Positions 16,087 through 24,203 are shown, numbered from the stretch's first letter. The stretch: DNA of 64,000 bases from Prauserella muralis (GCF_003202285.1 NZ_MASW01000001.1:310001-374000); one strand, 5' to 3'. The notes: generated from the letters alone by a model not told the origin. Made by a program: numbers and translations.

Positions 16087-17196
16087 ATGAACCGGCCGAT
16101 ACGGACCCGGCGGCAGGCGACGCTCGCGTCACTCGCCGCCGAGCTGGGCGTGTCCAGGACAACGGTGTCGAACGCGTACAACCGGCCGGACCAGCTGTCA
16201 CCCGAGCTGCGCAGGCGCGTGCTGGAGACGGCGCGCCGCCTCGGCTACCCGGGCCCCGACCCGGTGGCCCGGTCGCTGCGCACCCGCAAGGCCGGGGCCG
16301 TGGGCCTGCTGCTCACCGAGAACCTGTCCTACGCCTTCCGCGACCCCGCCGCCGTCGGTGTACTGGAGGGGCTGGCACTGGCCTGTGAGGACGCCGGGGT
16401 GGGTCTGCATCTCGTGCCGGCCAGCCCCGGCCGCGAGGACAGGGAGACCACGGCCGCCGTGCACCGCGCGGGCGTCGACGGCTTCGTCGTCTACTCGGTG
16501 CCCGACGACGACCCGCACCTGGCCGCCGTGCTCCAGCGCCCGGTGCCCACCGTGATCGTCGACCAGCCGCAGATCGACGGCGTCGACCGGGTCGGGCCCG
16601 ACGACGCCTCGGCCACCGCGACGCTCGCCGGGCACCTGGTGGAGCTCGGGCACCGGCAGGTCGGGGTGCTGTGCATGCGGCTCGCCCGCGACCGCAACGA
16701 CGGCTTCGTGCCGATCTCGCGCCAGCAGGAGGCGCACTACCACGTGCAGCGCACCCGCCTGGCCACGCTCGCGGACACGTTCGAGGCGGCGGGCGTGGAC
16801 TGGCAGAGCGTGCCGGTCGTGGAACGGTTCGAGCACACCGTGGACGACGGCGCCTCGGCAGCCCGGCAGTTGCTCGACGCCTACCCGAGGGTGACGGCGC
16901 TGATCTGCACCTCGGACATCCTCGCGCTCGGCGCGATGGCCGAGGCGGGCAGGCGCGGTCTGCGCGTGCCCGCGGACCTGACGATCACCGGCTTCGACGG
17001 CATCGCCGAGGCCACGCGCGCCGGGCTCACGACCGTCCACCAGCCGGTGCTGGAGAAGGGCAAGGCTGCGGGCAGGCTGCTGCTCGGCGCGGGCGATCGC
17101 GTGACGCCCAAGGTCATCACCCTGCCCACCGAGCTGAGGGTGGGCACGACGTCGGCGCCCCCGAGGACCGCCGAGGAGCGCTGGTTCGGGCCGTGA
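16087..17196 (+). CDS. LacI-family transcriptional regulator
   Basis: A 369-residue repressor. The N-terminal helix-turn-helix spans about 10-32 (TLASLAAELGVSRTTVSNAYN), followed by the hinge (VARSLRTRKAGAVGLLL) and a periplasmic-binding-protein-like effector domain. The ATG at 16087 sits 5 bp after its likely operator, with no ribosome site, suggesting a leaderless mRNA. The last 39 nt of the coding region are repeated downstream at 18114-18152 after the HepT cassette. The duplicated tail encodes PPRTAEERWFGP. The regulated genes are not evident in the window. Confidence 0.92.
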   Translation: MNRPIRTRRQATLASLAAELGVSRTTVSNAYNRPDQLSPELRRRVLETARRLGYPGPDPVARSLRTRKAGAVGLLLTENLSYAFRDPAAVGVLEGLALACEDAGVGLHLVPASPGREDRETTAAVHRAGVDGFVVYSVPDDDPHLAAVLQRPVPTVIVDQPQIDGVDRVGPDDASATATLAGHLVELGHRQVGVLCMRLARDRNDGFVPISRQQEAHYHVQRTRLATLADTFEAAGVDWQSVPVVERFEHTVDDGASAARQLLDAYPRVTALICTSDILALGAMAEAGRRGLRVPADLTITGFDGIAEATRAGLTTVHQPVLEKGKAAGRLLLGAGDRVTPKVITLPTELRVGTTSAPPRTAEERWFGP

Positions 17197-17212
17197 TGCC
17201 GCCGGCGTGGCG
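17158..17212 (+). repeat. 55-bp direct repeat, left copy (3' end of lacI)
   Basis: This stretch covers the last codons of lacI, its stop and 16 bp beyond. It is repeated at 18114-18168 with one mismatch (17190 G versus 18146 A). The two copies flank the toxin-antitoxin cassette and are 956 bp apart, start to start. Confidence 0.9.
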
Positions 17213-17246
17213 TCTTCCTATAGACAATGCGTGATACCCTTGAAGC

Positions 17247-17765
17247 GTGGACGGCACCTCCGGCTCGCTGCTTCGCGAAGCGCGACGCCGGGCGCGACTC
17301 TCACAAAACGACCTGGCGAGACGCGCCGGTGTGGCGCAGTCAGTCATCAGCGCCTACGAATCGAACCGCCGAGAGCCCGGGATCCGCATGTTGAACAGGC
17401 TGATCGAGGCGACAGGCCACGAGTTGTCAGTCGAGCTGATTCCCGCCCCGCGCGGCAGGCTGGGGCTTCCTGACACCCGGCTGGGCCGCCGCCTGCGCCG
17501 CCACCGCCGCACGGTCCTCGAACTGGCCGCTCAGCGAGGAGCTCGAAACGTCCGGGTTTTCGGCAGTGTCGCGCGTGGCGAGGACACCGCGGACAGCGAC
17601 ATCGACCTACTGATGGATCTTGACGACAACGTCGGCCTGGTCGCGTTGGCAGGGCTGAAGAGAGAGCTCGCCGAACTGCTCGGCGTCGATGTCGATGTCG
17701 TTCCCGCCTCGACACTGAAACGGGCCATCAGGGATCAGGTTCTCGCGGAGGCAATCTCGCTGTGA
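17247..17765 (+). CDS. XRE-HTH/MNT nucleotidyltransferase fusion, HepT-neutralising antitoxin
   Basis: A 172-residue fusion. Residues about 5-60 form an XRE-type helix-turn-helix (LSQNDLARRAGVAQSVISAYE), and 85-172 form a minimal nucleotidyltransferase. The catalytic GSX10DXD motif is exact: G106, S107, D118, D120, with further aspartates near 148-150. In the MntA-HepT system the MNT partner neutralises the toxin by adenylylating it. The fused HTH probably allows autoregulation. A TGATACCCT extended -10 at 17232-17240 lies 6 nt before the GTG, so the mRNA is probably leaderless. It overlaps hepT by 4 nt. Confidence 0.88.
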   Translation: MDGTSGSLLREARRRARLSQNDLARRAGVAQSVISAYESNRREPGIRMLNRLIEATGHELSVELIPAPRGRLGLPDTRLGRRLRRHRRTVLELAAQRGARNVRVFGSVARGEDTADSDIDLLMDLDDNVGLVALAGLKRELAELLGVDVDVVPASTLKRAIRDQVLAEAISL

Positions 17766-18103
17766 GCCGGCACAACGACCAGCGCTTGGCTGACATCCTG
17801 GCTGCCGCAGCCGCCATAGAGGACCATGTCAGTCGCGGCGGCCTCGATGACGGCCTCGTCTTCGACGCCGTGCGAATCCGCCTGCTCGAGATCGGTGAGG
17901 CCGTCAAAGCCATCGACCGTGGACTCCTCGCCCATGAACCCGATGTCCCCTGGGTCGACATCGCTGCGATGCGCAACCACCTCGCACATCGTTATTTCGA
18001 CACTGCGCACGCCATCGTCCAGGCCACCATCACCGAGGATCTGCCTCCGCTCGTCGCAGCCGTTGAGCGGCTCCTCGAGGAGACCACACGTCGCCGACTG
18101 TGA
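17762..18103 (+). CDS. HepT-like HEPN ribonuclease toxin (DUF86)
   Basis: A 113-residue all-helical HEPN protein. The RX4HXY motif is complete: R71, H76 and Y78 in RNHLAHRYF. In characterised HepT toxins R and H form the RNase site and the Tyr is the residue modified by the MNT antitoxin, so the toxin looks intact. The GTG start overlaps the antitoxin stop (GTGA), as expected for a coupled pair. It ends 10 bp before the right-hand 55-bp direct repeat. Confidence 0.9.
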   Translation: MSRHNDQRLADILAAAAAIEDHVSRGGLDDGLVFDAVRIRLLEIGEAVKAIDRGLLAHEPDVPWVDIAAMRNHLAHRYFDTAHAIVQATITEDLPPLVAAVERLLEETTRRRL

Positions 18104-18113
18104 ACTTGCGGCA

Positions 18114-18168
18114 CCCCCGAGGACCGCCGAGGAGCGCTGGTTCGGACCGTGATGCCGCCGGCGTGGCG
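18114..18168 (+). repeat. 55-bp direct repeat, right copy (duplicated lacI tail)
   Basis: Repeats 17158-17212 with one mismatch. It includes a second copy of the codons for PPRTAEERWFGP and the stop, in the frame lacI would have used. It ends one base into the 55-bp palindrome that starts at 18168. It is non-functional as coding sequence here. Confidence 0.9.
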
Positions 18169-18222
18169 AGCCCAAGGGCACCCTGGGTACCCACCAGGCA
18201 CCCGCGGTGCCCTTCGGCTCGG
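18168..18222. repeat. 55-bp palindromic intergenic repeat, copy 2
   Basis: Inverted repeat beginning GAGCCCAAGGGCACC and ending GGTGCCCTTCGGCTCGG; the outer arms pair over about 15 bp with one mismatch. It follows the duplicated lacI tail by 15 bp, so it was probably the lacI terminator before the cassette arrived. Confidence 0.82.
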
Positions 18223-18304
18223 CGCCGAGCGCACGACCACGGCCGTCACGCGGCTGGTGACGTTCATCCGGATCGACTTGTGCCCGCGCCCCGGGATCGC
18301 TGGA

Positions 18305-18805
18305 ATGGACCGCATGGCCGCGATCGACCTGCTGCTCAAGCGCAATGCCGAACTGAAGGACGCCGTGCGCGGGGACCGCTCCTCGCCGCGTCCTTCCCTC
18401 CACGTCGCGATCCTGACCTGCATGGACGCGCGCATCCGCGTGTTCGAGCTGTTCGGGCTGCTGCAGGGCGAGTCGCACGTACTGCGCAACGCGGGCGGCG
18501 TGGTGACCGACGACATGATCCGGTCGCTCGCGCTCAGCCAGCGCAAGCTCGGCACCAAGGAGGTGCTGATCGTGCAGCACACCGAGTGCGGCCTCAACGC
18601 CGTCACGGAGGACAGCTTCAAGGACGAGCTGGAGGCCGACACGGGCATCCGGCCGCCGTGGGCCGTCGAGGCGTTCCGCGACGTGCACGACAACGTCCGG
18701 CAGTCCATCCGCCGGGTACGCACCAGCCAGTACCTGCCGCACACCGACGTGGTGCGGGGGTTCGTCTACGACGTGCGCACCGGCCAGCTCACCGAGGTGT
18801 CCTAG
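18305..18805 (+). CDS. Beta-carbonic anhydrase (Rv1284-like)
   Basis: A 166-residue cytoplasmic zinc enzyme interconverting CO2 and bicarbonate. Zinc ligands are Cys39, His92 and Cys95, with the Asp41-Arg43 dyad in CMDAR. The RNAGGVVTDDMIRSLA block and the C-terminal GFVYDVRTGQLTEV match the short M. tuberculosis Rv1284-type enzyme as recalled. The frame is open upstream to 18149, but that part runs through the 55-bp repeat; the ATG at 18305 gives the family length. It precedes mutY on the same strand, a neighbour relation also found in mycobacteria. Confidence 0.92.
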   Translation: MDRMAAIDLLLKRNAELKDAVRGDRSSPRPSLHVAILTCMDARIRVFELFGLLQGESHVLRNAGGVVTDDMIRSLALSQRKLGTKEVLIVQHTECGLNAVTEDSFKDELEADTGIRPPWAVEAFRDVHDNVRQSIRRVRTSQYLPHTDVVRGFVYDVRTGQLTEVS

Positions 18806-18851
18806 CCACCACCCCACGGGCGGCCCAGGCCGCCGCTGCTGTAATGGGGCC

Positions 18852-19727
18852 GTGCCCATCTCTTCCGACGTCCTGATCGACTGGTTCGCCGAGCAGGGGC
18901 GCGACCTGCCGTGGCGCCGCCCCGGCTGCACCCCGTGGGGCGTGCTCGTCAGCGAGATCATGCTCCAGCAGACGCCCGTGGCCAGGGTGCAGCCGATCTG
19001 GGAGGAGTGGCTGGCGCGCTGGCCGCGCCCCTCGGCGCTGGCCGCCGCCGGCCAGGGCGAGGTGCTGCGTGCCTGGGGCAGGCTCGGCTACCCCCGCCGT
19101 GCGCTGCGCCTGCACGCCGCCGCCGACGCCATCGCCCGCGAGCACGGCGACGAGGTTCCCTCCGACGTCGACACACTGCTGGCGCTGCCCGGAATCGGCG
19201 CCTACACCGCCCGCGCCGTCGCCGCGTTCGCCTACGGCAGGCGGGCGCCCGTGGTGGACACCAACGTCCGGCGCGTGGTGGCCAGGGCCGTGCACGGCGC
19301 GGGCGACGCGGGCCCGCCCTCGAACACCCGGGACATGGCCGACGTCGAGGCGCTCCTTCCCGCCGGGGACGCCCGCGCGGCCCGGTTCTCCGCCGCGCTG
19401 ATGGAGCTCGGCGCGCTCGTGTGCACGGCGCGCTCGCCCCGCTGTGCCGACTGTCCCCTGACCGAGGGGTGCGCGTGGCAGCACGCGGGCAGGCCGGCCT
19501 ACGCGGGCCCGGCCAAGCCGGTGCAGCGGTACGCGGGCACCGACCGGTACGTCCGCGGGCTGCTGCTGGAGGTGCTGCGCAGCACCAGCGAGCCGGTGGA
19601 GAAGAGCCGCCTGGACATCGTGTGGTCGCAGGCAGGGCAGCGCGACCGCTGCCTCGACTCGCTGCTGGTCGACGGTCTCGTGGAACAGACCGCCGACGGC
19701 AGGTTCGCCCTTCCCGGCGAACATTGA
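18852..19727 (+). CDS. mutY: A/G-specific adenine glycosylase MutY
   Basis: A 291-residue base-excision repair glycosylase that removes adenine mispaired with 8-oxoguanine. The catalytic Glu35 is in SEIMLQQT, the helix-hairpin-helix LPGIGAYTARAV is at 112-123, and Asp136 is in VVDTNVRR. The 4Fe-4S cluster ligands are C191-X6-C198-X2-C201-X5-C207. A TAATGG element 8 nt before the GTG start hints at a leaderless mRNA. It is shorter than the enterobacterial enzyme because the C-terminal NUDIX-like domain is reduced. Confidence 0.95.
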   Translation: MPISSDVLIDWFAEQGRDLPWRRPGCTPWGVLVSEIMLQQTPVARVQPIWEEWLARWPRPSALAAAGQGEVLRAWGRLGYPRRALRLHAAADAIAREHGDEVPSDVDTLLALPGIGAYTARAVAAFAYGRRAPVVDTNVRRVVARAVHGAGDAGPPSNTRDMADVEALLPAGDARAARFSAALMELGALVCTARSPRCADCPLTEGCAWQHAGRPAYAGPAKPVQRYAGTDRYVRGLLLEVLRSTSEPVEKSRLDIVWSQAGQRDRCLDSLLVDGLVEQTADGRFALPGEH

Positions 19728-19754
19728 CCCGAAGTGCTGATTTCTTGTTAGCGT
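19724..19754 (+). promoter_or_regulatory. Candidate promoter of the amidase gene
   Basis: TTGACC (19724-19729) and TAGCGT (19749-19754) are 19 bp apart. The -35 overlaps the mutY stop codon. The predicted start would give a leader of about 20 nt with GAGGGAG before the amidase ATG. Confidence 0.45.
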
Positions 19755-19783
19755 TTTCCCTCCGGAGAGCGAGGGAGATCGAC

Positions 19784-20740
19784 ATGGCTGACAAGCCTGG
19801 ACTCGACCGGCGCGCGCTGTTCAAGGGGGGTCTGGCCGTCACCGCCGCCGCGGTGCCCGCACTGTCCGCCCTCTCCGCGGTCCCTGCCCATGCCGCGGGC
19901 TCGCGCAAGGTCGCGGAACCGGTCATCTACGGCACGACCGACTGGGGAGCCCGGCCGCCGAACGGCCCCATCGACGTCATCGACCGCAAGCCCACCTACA
20001 TCGTCGTCCACCACACCGTCGAGCCCGGCAACACCGACGACTACTCGCGGGAGCGAGCGTTCCGCATCTCCCGCGACATCCAGAACTTCCACATGGACAC
20101 CCGGGGCTGGCTGGACTCGGGCCAGCAGTTCACCAACAGCCGTGGCGGCCACATCACCGAGGGCAGGCACCGCAGCCTGGAGATCCTGCGCGGTGGCGAG
20201 CAGCACGTGGTCGGCGCCAACGTCGGTGGTCACAACAGCGAGGTCATCGGCATCGAGAACGAGGGCCTCTACACCGAGGTCGACGTGCCGAGGGCGCTGT
20301 GGGACTCGCTGGTCGGGCTGGTCGCCTACATGGCCGACCAGTACGGGATCCCGCCGGAGCTCATCCGCGGGCACCGCGACTTCAACTCGACCCAGTGCCC
20401 CGGCGACGTGCTGTACGCGCGGCTGCCGGAACTGCGGGAGGCCGTCGCGGGGTTGCTGGGCGTGCGGGTGAGCCAGCCGGGACAGTGGCCGCTGCTGCGG
20501 CCCGGCGACACCGGCGAGCACGTGCTGCTCGCCCAGCGGCTGTTGCGGGAGCGGGGAGCCGACGTCGAGGCCGACGGCGTGTTCGGTCCCGCGACGCGCG
20601 AGGCGGTGGCCGCCTTCGCCGAGGCCAACGGCGTCGCGGGGCCGACCTGCCACGGCTCGGCGCACGCCGGCGAACGGGGCTTCCTCGGCGCCGACATCTG
20701 GCCACTGCTGGGCGTTTCCCAGGCGCGGCTCGCGAGCTGA
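19784..20740 (+). CDS. Tat-exported N-acetylmuramoyl-L-alanine amidase with peptidoglycan-binding domain
   Basis: A 318-residue secreted cell-wall hydrolase. The signal peptide has a twin-arginine start (DRRALFKGG, 8-16) and likely cleavage after AHA near 37. The Amidase_2/PGRP domain spans about 45-215; zinc ligands are His76 or His77, His197 and Cys205 (STQCPGD). A PG_binding_1 domain follows (about 225-300, PGDTGEHVLLAQRLL). It cleaves the amide bond between MurNAc and L-Ala. GAGGGAG lies 6 nt before the ATG. M. tuberculosis has an amidase (Rv3594) in the matching neighbourhood. Confidence 0.92.
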   Translation: MADKPGLDRRALFKGGLAVTAAAVPALSALSAVPAHAAGSRKVAEPVIYGTTDWGARPPNGPIDVIDRKPTYIVVHHTVEPGNTDDYSRERAFRISRDIQNFHMDTRGWLDSGQQFTNSRGGHITEGRHRSLEILRGGEQHVVGANVGGHNSEVIGIENEGLYTEVDVPRALWDSLVGLVAYMADQYGIPPELIRGHRDFNSTQCPGDVLYARLPELREAVAGLLGVRVSQPGQWPLLRPGDTGEHVLLAQRLLRERGADVEADGVFGPATREAVAAFAEANGVAGPTCHGSAHAGERGFLGADIWPLLGVSQARLAS

Positions 20741-20753
20741 CCCGTACGGCACC

Positions 20754-20808
20754 GAGCCCAAGGGCACCGCGGGTACACAATGCGAGCCCACGGTGCCCTT
20801 CGGCTCGG
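20754..20808. repeat. 55-bp palindromic intergenic repeat, copy 3
   Basis: Begins GAGCCCAAGGGCACCGCGGG and ends CGGTGCCCTTCGGCTCGG; outer arms pair over about 15 bp with one mismatch. It lies 13 bp after the amidase stop and between convergent genes, so it could serve as a bidirectional terminator. Confidence 0.82.
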
Positions 20809-20837
20809 CCGCTACCGGCGATCGCGGCCGCCTCGGG

Positions 20838-21602
20838 TCAGCGGGCCAGGACCTCGGAGAGGAACGCCTCCACCGCGCCCCGGTACTCCTGCGGTGCGTC
20901 GTCGTGCACCACGTGCCCGGCACCGGGGATCACCACGTGCCTGCCGCCGGGCACGCGGCCGGCCAGCTCGGCCTGCTGCCCGGCAGGCATCGCCGTGTCA
21001 CCGGCCTCCACCACCAGCAGCGGGCACCGCACCTTGTCCACAAAGGACCAATAGTCGCGGCGGCCCCACTCGGCGGCGATCTCGTAGAGGTCCTCGAGGT
21101 CGGCGATCAGGTGGTAGCCGTCGGCACGCTCCTCGACGCACTCGGCGAAGTAGTCGCCGGTGCTGCCGAAGAACTCCCGCACGTGCGCGAGGCACGTGAA
21201 CGGCACCGGCCACGACTCGAAGTACCCGCGCCACGTCTCCACGGTCCGGCCGCGCTGGTCCGGCGCCATGTCCTCCACCACAACCGCGCGCACCAGCTCC
21301 GGGTGGGTCGCCGCGAGCACCCACGCGTGCAGCCCGCCCATCGAGTGGCCGATCACCACGGCCGGGCCCTCGCCGAGGCCGGTCACCAGCTCGGCCACGT
21401 CGGCGACGAAGTCCTCGGTGCTCCAGGGCCCGTCCCGCCGGGCGCGACCGTGGCCCCGCGCGTCCAGGCCCACGACGTGCCCGTACGCGGTGAGCCAGCG
21501 CGCGACCCGCCACCACGTCGTGGCGCGGCCCATCAGGCCGTGCAGCAGCACGATCGGCTGTCCCTCGCCGCCGAAGTCAACCAGGCCCTCACGGGGATGC
21601 AT
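20838..21602 (-). CDS. Alpha/beta hydrolase
   Basis: A 254-residue alpha/beta-fold hydrolase. The oxyanion motif HGLMG is at 21-25, the nucleophile Ser87 is in GHSMGG, the likely acid is the Asp in VVEAGDTAMP, and the His is in GAGHVVHDD. Its start codon is only 15 bp from the divergent metallopeptidase ATG, so the two promoters must overlap each other's coding regions. It corresponds in position to hydrolase Rv3591c of M. tuberculosis. The substrate is unknown. Confidence 0.9.
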   Translation of the reverse strand: MHPREGLVDFGGEGQPIVLLHGLMGRATTWWRVARWLTAYGHVVGLDARGHGRARRDGPWSTEDFVADVAELVTGLGEGPAVVIGHSMGGLHAWVLAATHPELVRAVVVEDMAPDQRGRTVETWRGYFESWPVPFTCLAHVREFFGSTGDYFAECVEERADGYHLIADLEDLYEIAAEWGRRDYWSFVDKVRCPLLVVEAGDTAMPAGQQAELAGRVPGGRHVVIPGAGHVVHDDAPQEYRGAVEAFLSEVLAR

Positions 21603-21617
21603 CTAGGCTCTCTTCCC

Positions 21618-23063
21618 ATGCTCAACCGTCGCGTGCGGACAGTCCTGCTCACCGGTCTGGTCTGCACCCTAGCCGCGTGCACGGCACCGCAGCCCGAACG
21701 CCAGGAGCGGACAACCCCGCCCGCGCCGGAGGGGCCCGCACCGGGCGCGGCGGGGATCGGCGACCCGTACTACCCCACCGACGGCAACGGCGGCTACGAC
21801 GCCACCGACTACGCGGTTTCCGTGCGCTATCAGCCCCGCACGGGGCGGCTCGACGGCGACACGACGGTCACCGCCACGGCCACGCACACGCTGACGCGGT
21901 TCAACCTCGACCTGCGCGGTTTCACGGTCGCCTCGGTGGAGGTCGACGGGCAGCGCGCGGAGTTCACCCGGCGCGGCGCCCACGAGCTGGTGGTCACCCC
22001 GGCCCGGCAGGTGGCCGAGGGCCAGGCGTTCCGCACCCGCGTGCGCTACCACGGCAGGCCGCAGAGCGCGTCCAGCGCGCAGCTCGGCGGCAACGGCTGG
22101 CACCGCACACCCTCCGGCGCGGCCTTCGTCCTCGGCGAGCCGCATTCGGCGTCGTACTGGTATCCGGTGAACGAGCATCCCAGGGACAAGGCGCCGTTCC
22201 GGCTCACGGTGCGCGTGCCCGAGGGCTGGTCGGCGGTGTCGATCGGGCGGCAGGGCCGCACCACCACCGGGCAGGGCTGGACCACCACGACGTGGACCGA
22301 GCCAGACCCGGTGGCCAGCTACCTGACCACGCTGGCGGTGGACCGGTTCACCGTCGACCGCCGCAGGCTCGCCGACGGCACGCCCGTGCTCGACGCCTAC
22401 GCGCCCGGCGCCGAGGGCATCCGCGGCGACGCCCGCAGGGTCGGCGAGATCATCGAGTTCCTCTCCGGCTGGTTCGGCGAGTACCCGGCCACCGTGGCGG
22501 GCGGGATCTATCTCGGCGAGGACATCGGCTACTCGCTGGAGACCCAGGGCAGGCCCACCTACACCCGCTCGGCCGGCCTGGAAACGATCGTGCACGAGCT
22601 GGCCCACCAGTGGTACGGCAACACCGTTTCGGTCCAGTCGTGGGCCGACATCTGCCTCAACGAATGCCTCGCCAGCTACTCGCAGTGGCTCTGGGCGGAG
22701 GGCAAGCAGGGCGACGACCTGGACGCCCGCTACCACCGAGCACTCGACCGGCTCGCCGAGGACCAGGGCTTCTGGGCACCGAGGCTGTACGACATGGGCG
22801 CGGGCAACGAGTTCACCGGCGTCTACGACAAGGGCATCCTCGCCATCCACGCGCTGCGCAGGCAGATCGGCGAGGATGTCTTCGGCCGGGTACTGCGGGA
22901 GTTCCCCGCACGGCACCGCGACGCCAACGCGAGCTGGCCCGAGTTCGAGCGCTATGTCGGCCGCGTGTCCGGGCAGGATCTGCGCGAGTTCTTCGACGCC
23001 TGGTTCCGCGGTACCGAGCGGCCCGGTGACGAGTACCTCCTTCCCGGCTCGCTGGGCCGCTGA
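21618..23063 (+). CDS. M1-family metallopeptidase, lipoprotein
   Basis: A 481-residue surface aminopeptidase-like protein. The signal sequence ends in a lipobox with Cys21 (LAAC). The N-terminal beta domain covers about 55-250 and the thermolysin-like domain 260-470. The zinc site is H326-E327-X2-H330 with Glu349 (HEXXH-X18-E). The usual GAMEN exopeptidase motif is replaced by YSLETQGRP near 305, as in many actinobacterial relatives. A TAGGCT box 8 nt before the ATG and no ribosome site suggest a leaderless mRNA. Confidence 0.9.
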   Translation: MLNRRVRTVLLTGLVCTLAACTAPQPERQERTTPPAPEGPAPGAAGIGDPYYPTDGNGGYDATDYAVSVRYQPRTGRLDGDTTVTATATHTLTRFNLDLRGFTVASVEVDGQRAEFTRRGAHELVVTPARQVAEGQAFRTRVRYHGRPQSASSAQLGGNGWHRTPSGAAFVLGEPHSASYWYPVNEHPRDKAPFRLTVRVPEGWSAVSIGRQGRTTTGQGWTTTTWTEPDPVASYLTTLAVDRFTVDRRRLADGTPVLDAYAPGAEGIRGDARRVGEIIEFLSGWFGEYPATVAGGIYLGEDIGYSLETQGRPTYTRSAGLETIVHELAHQWYGNTVSVQSWADICLNECLASYSQWLWAEGKQGDDLDARYHRALDRLAEDQGFWAPRLYDMGAGNEFTGVYDKGILAIHALRRQIGEDVFGRVLREFPARHRDANASWPEFERYVGRVSGQDLREFFDAWFRGTERPGDEYLLPGSLGR

Positions 23064-23079
23064 GCCCTACCCTGAACCC

Positions 23080-23391
23080 ATGGCTGTTGTGAAGATCAAC
23101 GCGATCGAGGTGCCCGAGGGCGCGGGGCCGGAACTGGAGAAGCGCTTCGCCGCGCGGCTGCACGCCGTGGACTCGCAGCCCGGCTTCCTCGGCTTCGAGC
23201 TGCTCCGGCCCGTCTCCGGGGAGAACCGCTACTTCGTCTACACCAAGTGGGAGTCGGAGGAGCACTTCCAGGCGTGGGCGGAGGGCCCCGCGAAGGAGGC
23301 GCACGCAGGCGAGCGGTCCAAGCCGGTGGCCAGCGGCGCGAGCCTGCTGGAGTTCGAGGTCGTGCAGAGCTCGGTGCCCGCGACGGAGTGA
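23080..23391 (+). CDS. mhuD: Heme-degrading monooxygenase MhuD
   Basis: A 103-residue antibiotic-biosynthesis-monooxygenase-fold protein very close to M. tuberculosis MhuD (Rv3592) as recalled, including VVKINAIEVP at the start and the GASLLEFEVV segment near the end. The heme-site residues Asn7, Trp66 and His75 are all present at the same numbers. MhuD opens the heme ring to release iron and yields mycobilin. TACCCT (23068-23073) lies 6 nt before the ATG, giving a likely leaderless mRNA. It overlaps the interrupted sirtuin gene by 4 nt. Confidence 0.92.
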   Translation: MAVVKINAIEVPEGAGPELEKRFAARLHAVDSQPGFLGFELLRPVSGENRYFVYTKWESEEHFQAWAEGPAKEAHAGERSKPVASGASLLEFEVVQSSVPATE

Positions 23392-24203
23392 GGGCCGAGC
23401 TGGAGCGCGCCGCGACGCTGATCGCGGACGCCGACGCGCTGCTCATCTGCGCGGGCGCGGGCATGGGCGTCGACTCGGGCCTCCCGGACTTCCGGGGCAG
23501 CGAGGGTTTCTGGCAGGCCTACCCGCCCTATGCCCGGCTCGGCCTGAACTTCGCCGAGCTGGCCGACCCCCGCCACTTCGCGGACGATCCCGAACTGGCG
23601 TGGGGCTTCTACGGTCACCGGCTGCACCTGTACCGGCGGACCGTGCCGCACGAGGGGTTCCGGCTGCTGCGGGAGTGGGGCGAGGCCAGACCCGGCGGGG
23701 TGCACGTCTTCACGTCCAACGTCGACGGGCAGTTCCAGAAGGCCGGGTTCGGCCAGGTCGCCGAGGTGCACGGCTCGATCCACCACCTGCAGTGCCTCGC
23801 CCGCTGCGGCGACGACATCTGGCCTGCCGACGACGTCGAGGTGGACGTGGACGAGGACACCATGCGGGCGAGGCCACCGCTGCCGTCGTGCCTGCGGTGT
23901 GGCGGCCCCGCGCGGCCCAACATCCTCATGTTCGGCGACCTCGACTGGCTGCCGGAGCGCACCGAGCGCCAGCTCGACGCACTGCGCGCCTGGCGGCGCG
24001 AGCACCCCAGGGCGGCGGTGGTGTAGCTGGGCGCGGGCCGGGCGGTGCCGACCGTGCGCAGGCAGGCGGAGCTGGCCAGCGCCGCCACCGCCGCGCTGGT
24101 CCGCATCAACCCGAGGGAGCCGGAGGTCCGGCACGGCCGCGGCGTCTCGCTGCCCCTCGGCGCGCTGGACGCCCTCACCCGGATCGACGCGCTGCTGTCC
24201 TGA
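23388..24203 (+). pseudogene. SIR2-family NAD-dependent deacetylase interrupted by an in-frame TAG
   Basis: The frame starts at a GTG overlapping mhuD and runs 212 codons to a TAG at 24024-24026. It then continues in the same frame for 58 codons to TGA at 24201-24203. Before the stop lie the NAD motif GAGMGVDSGLPDFRG (22-36), NVDG (111-114), catalytic His128 and zinc cysteines 136, 140, 168 and 171. After it comes LGAGRAVPTVRRQAEL, a plausible C-terminal NAD-binding strand and helix. A GAG-to-TAG change is the simplest explanation. The product would be truncated and probably inactive unless the stop is read through or is a sequencing error. Confidence 0.8.

Larger units (their letters stand above)
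17213..18168 (+). mobile_element. 956-bp HTH-MNT/HepT cassette inserted at the 3' end of lacI
   Basis: The segment between the end of the left repeat and the end of the right repeat (18114-18168) carries only the two toxin-antitoxin genes and their promoter. Removing it would join lacI directly to the 55-bp palindrome at 18168-18222, which looks like the original lacI terminator. The cassette is visibly less GC-rich than its neighbours. No integrase or transposase is present. Integration that restores the gene's 3' end is one model; unequal recombination is another. Mobility is inferred from the structure. Confidence 0.6.

Noticed and set aside
17826-18152. Frame ending in the duplicated lacI tail as a separate gene
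   Set aside because: It overlaps hepT in another frame and only picks up the lacI tail from the direct repeat.
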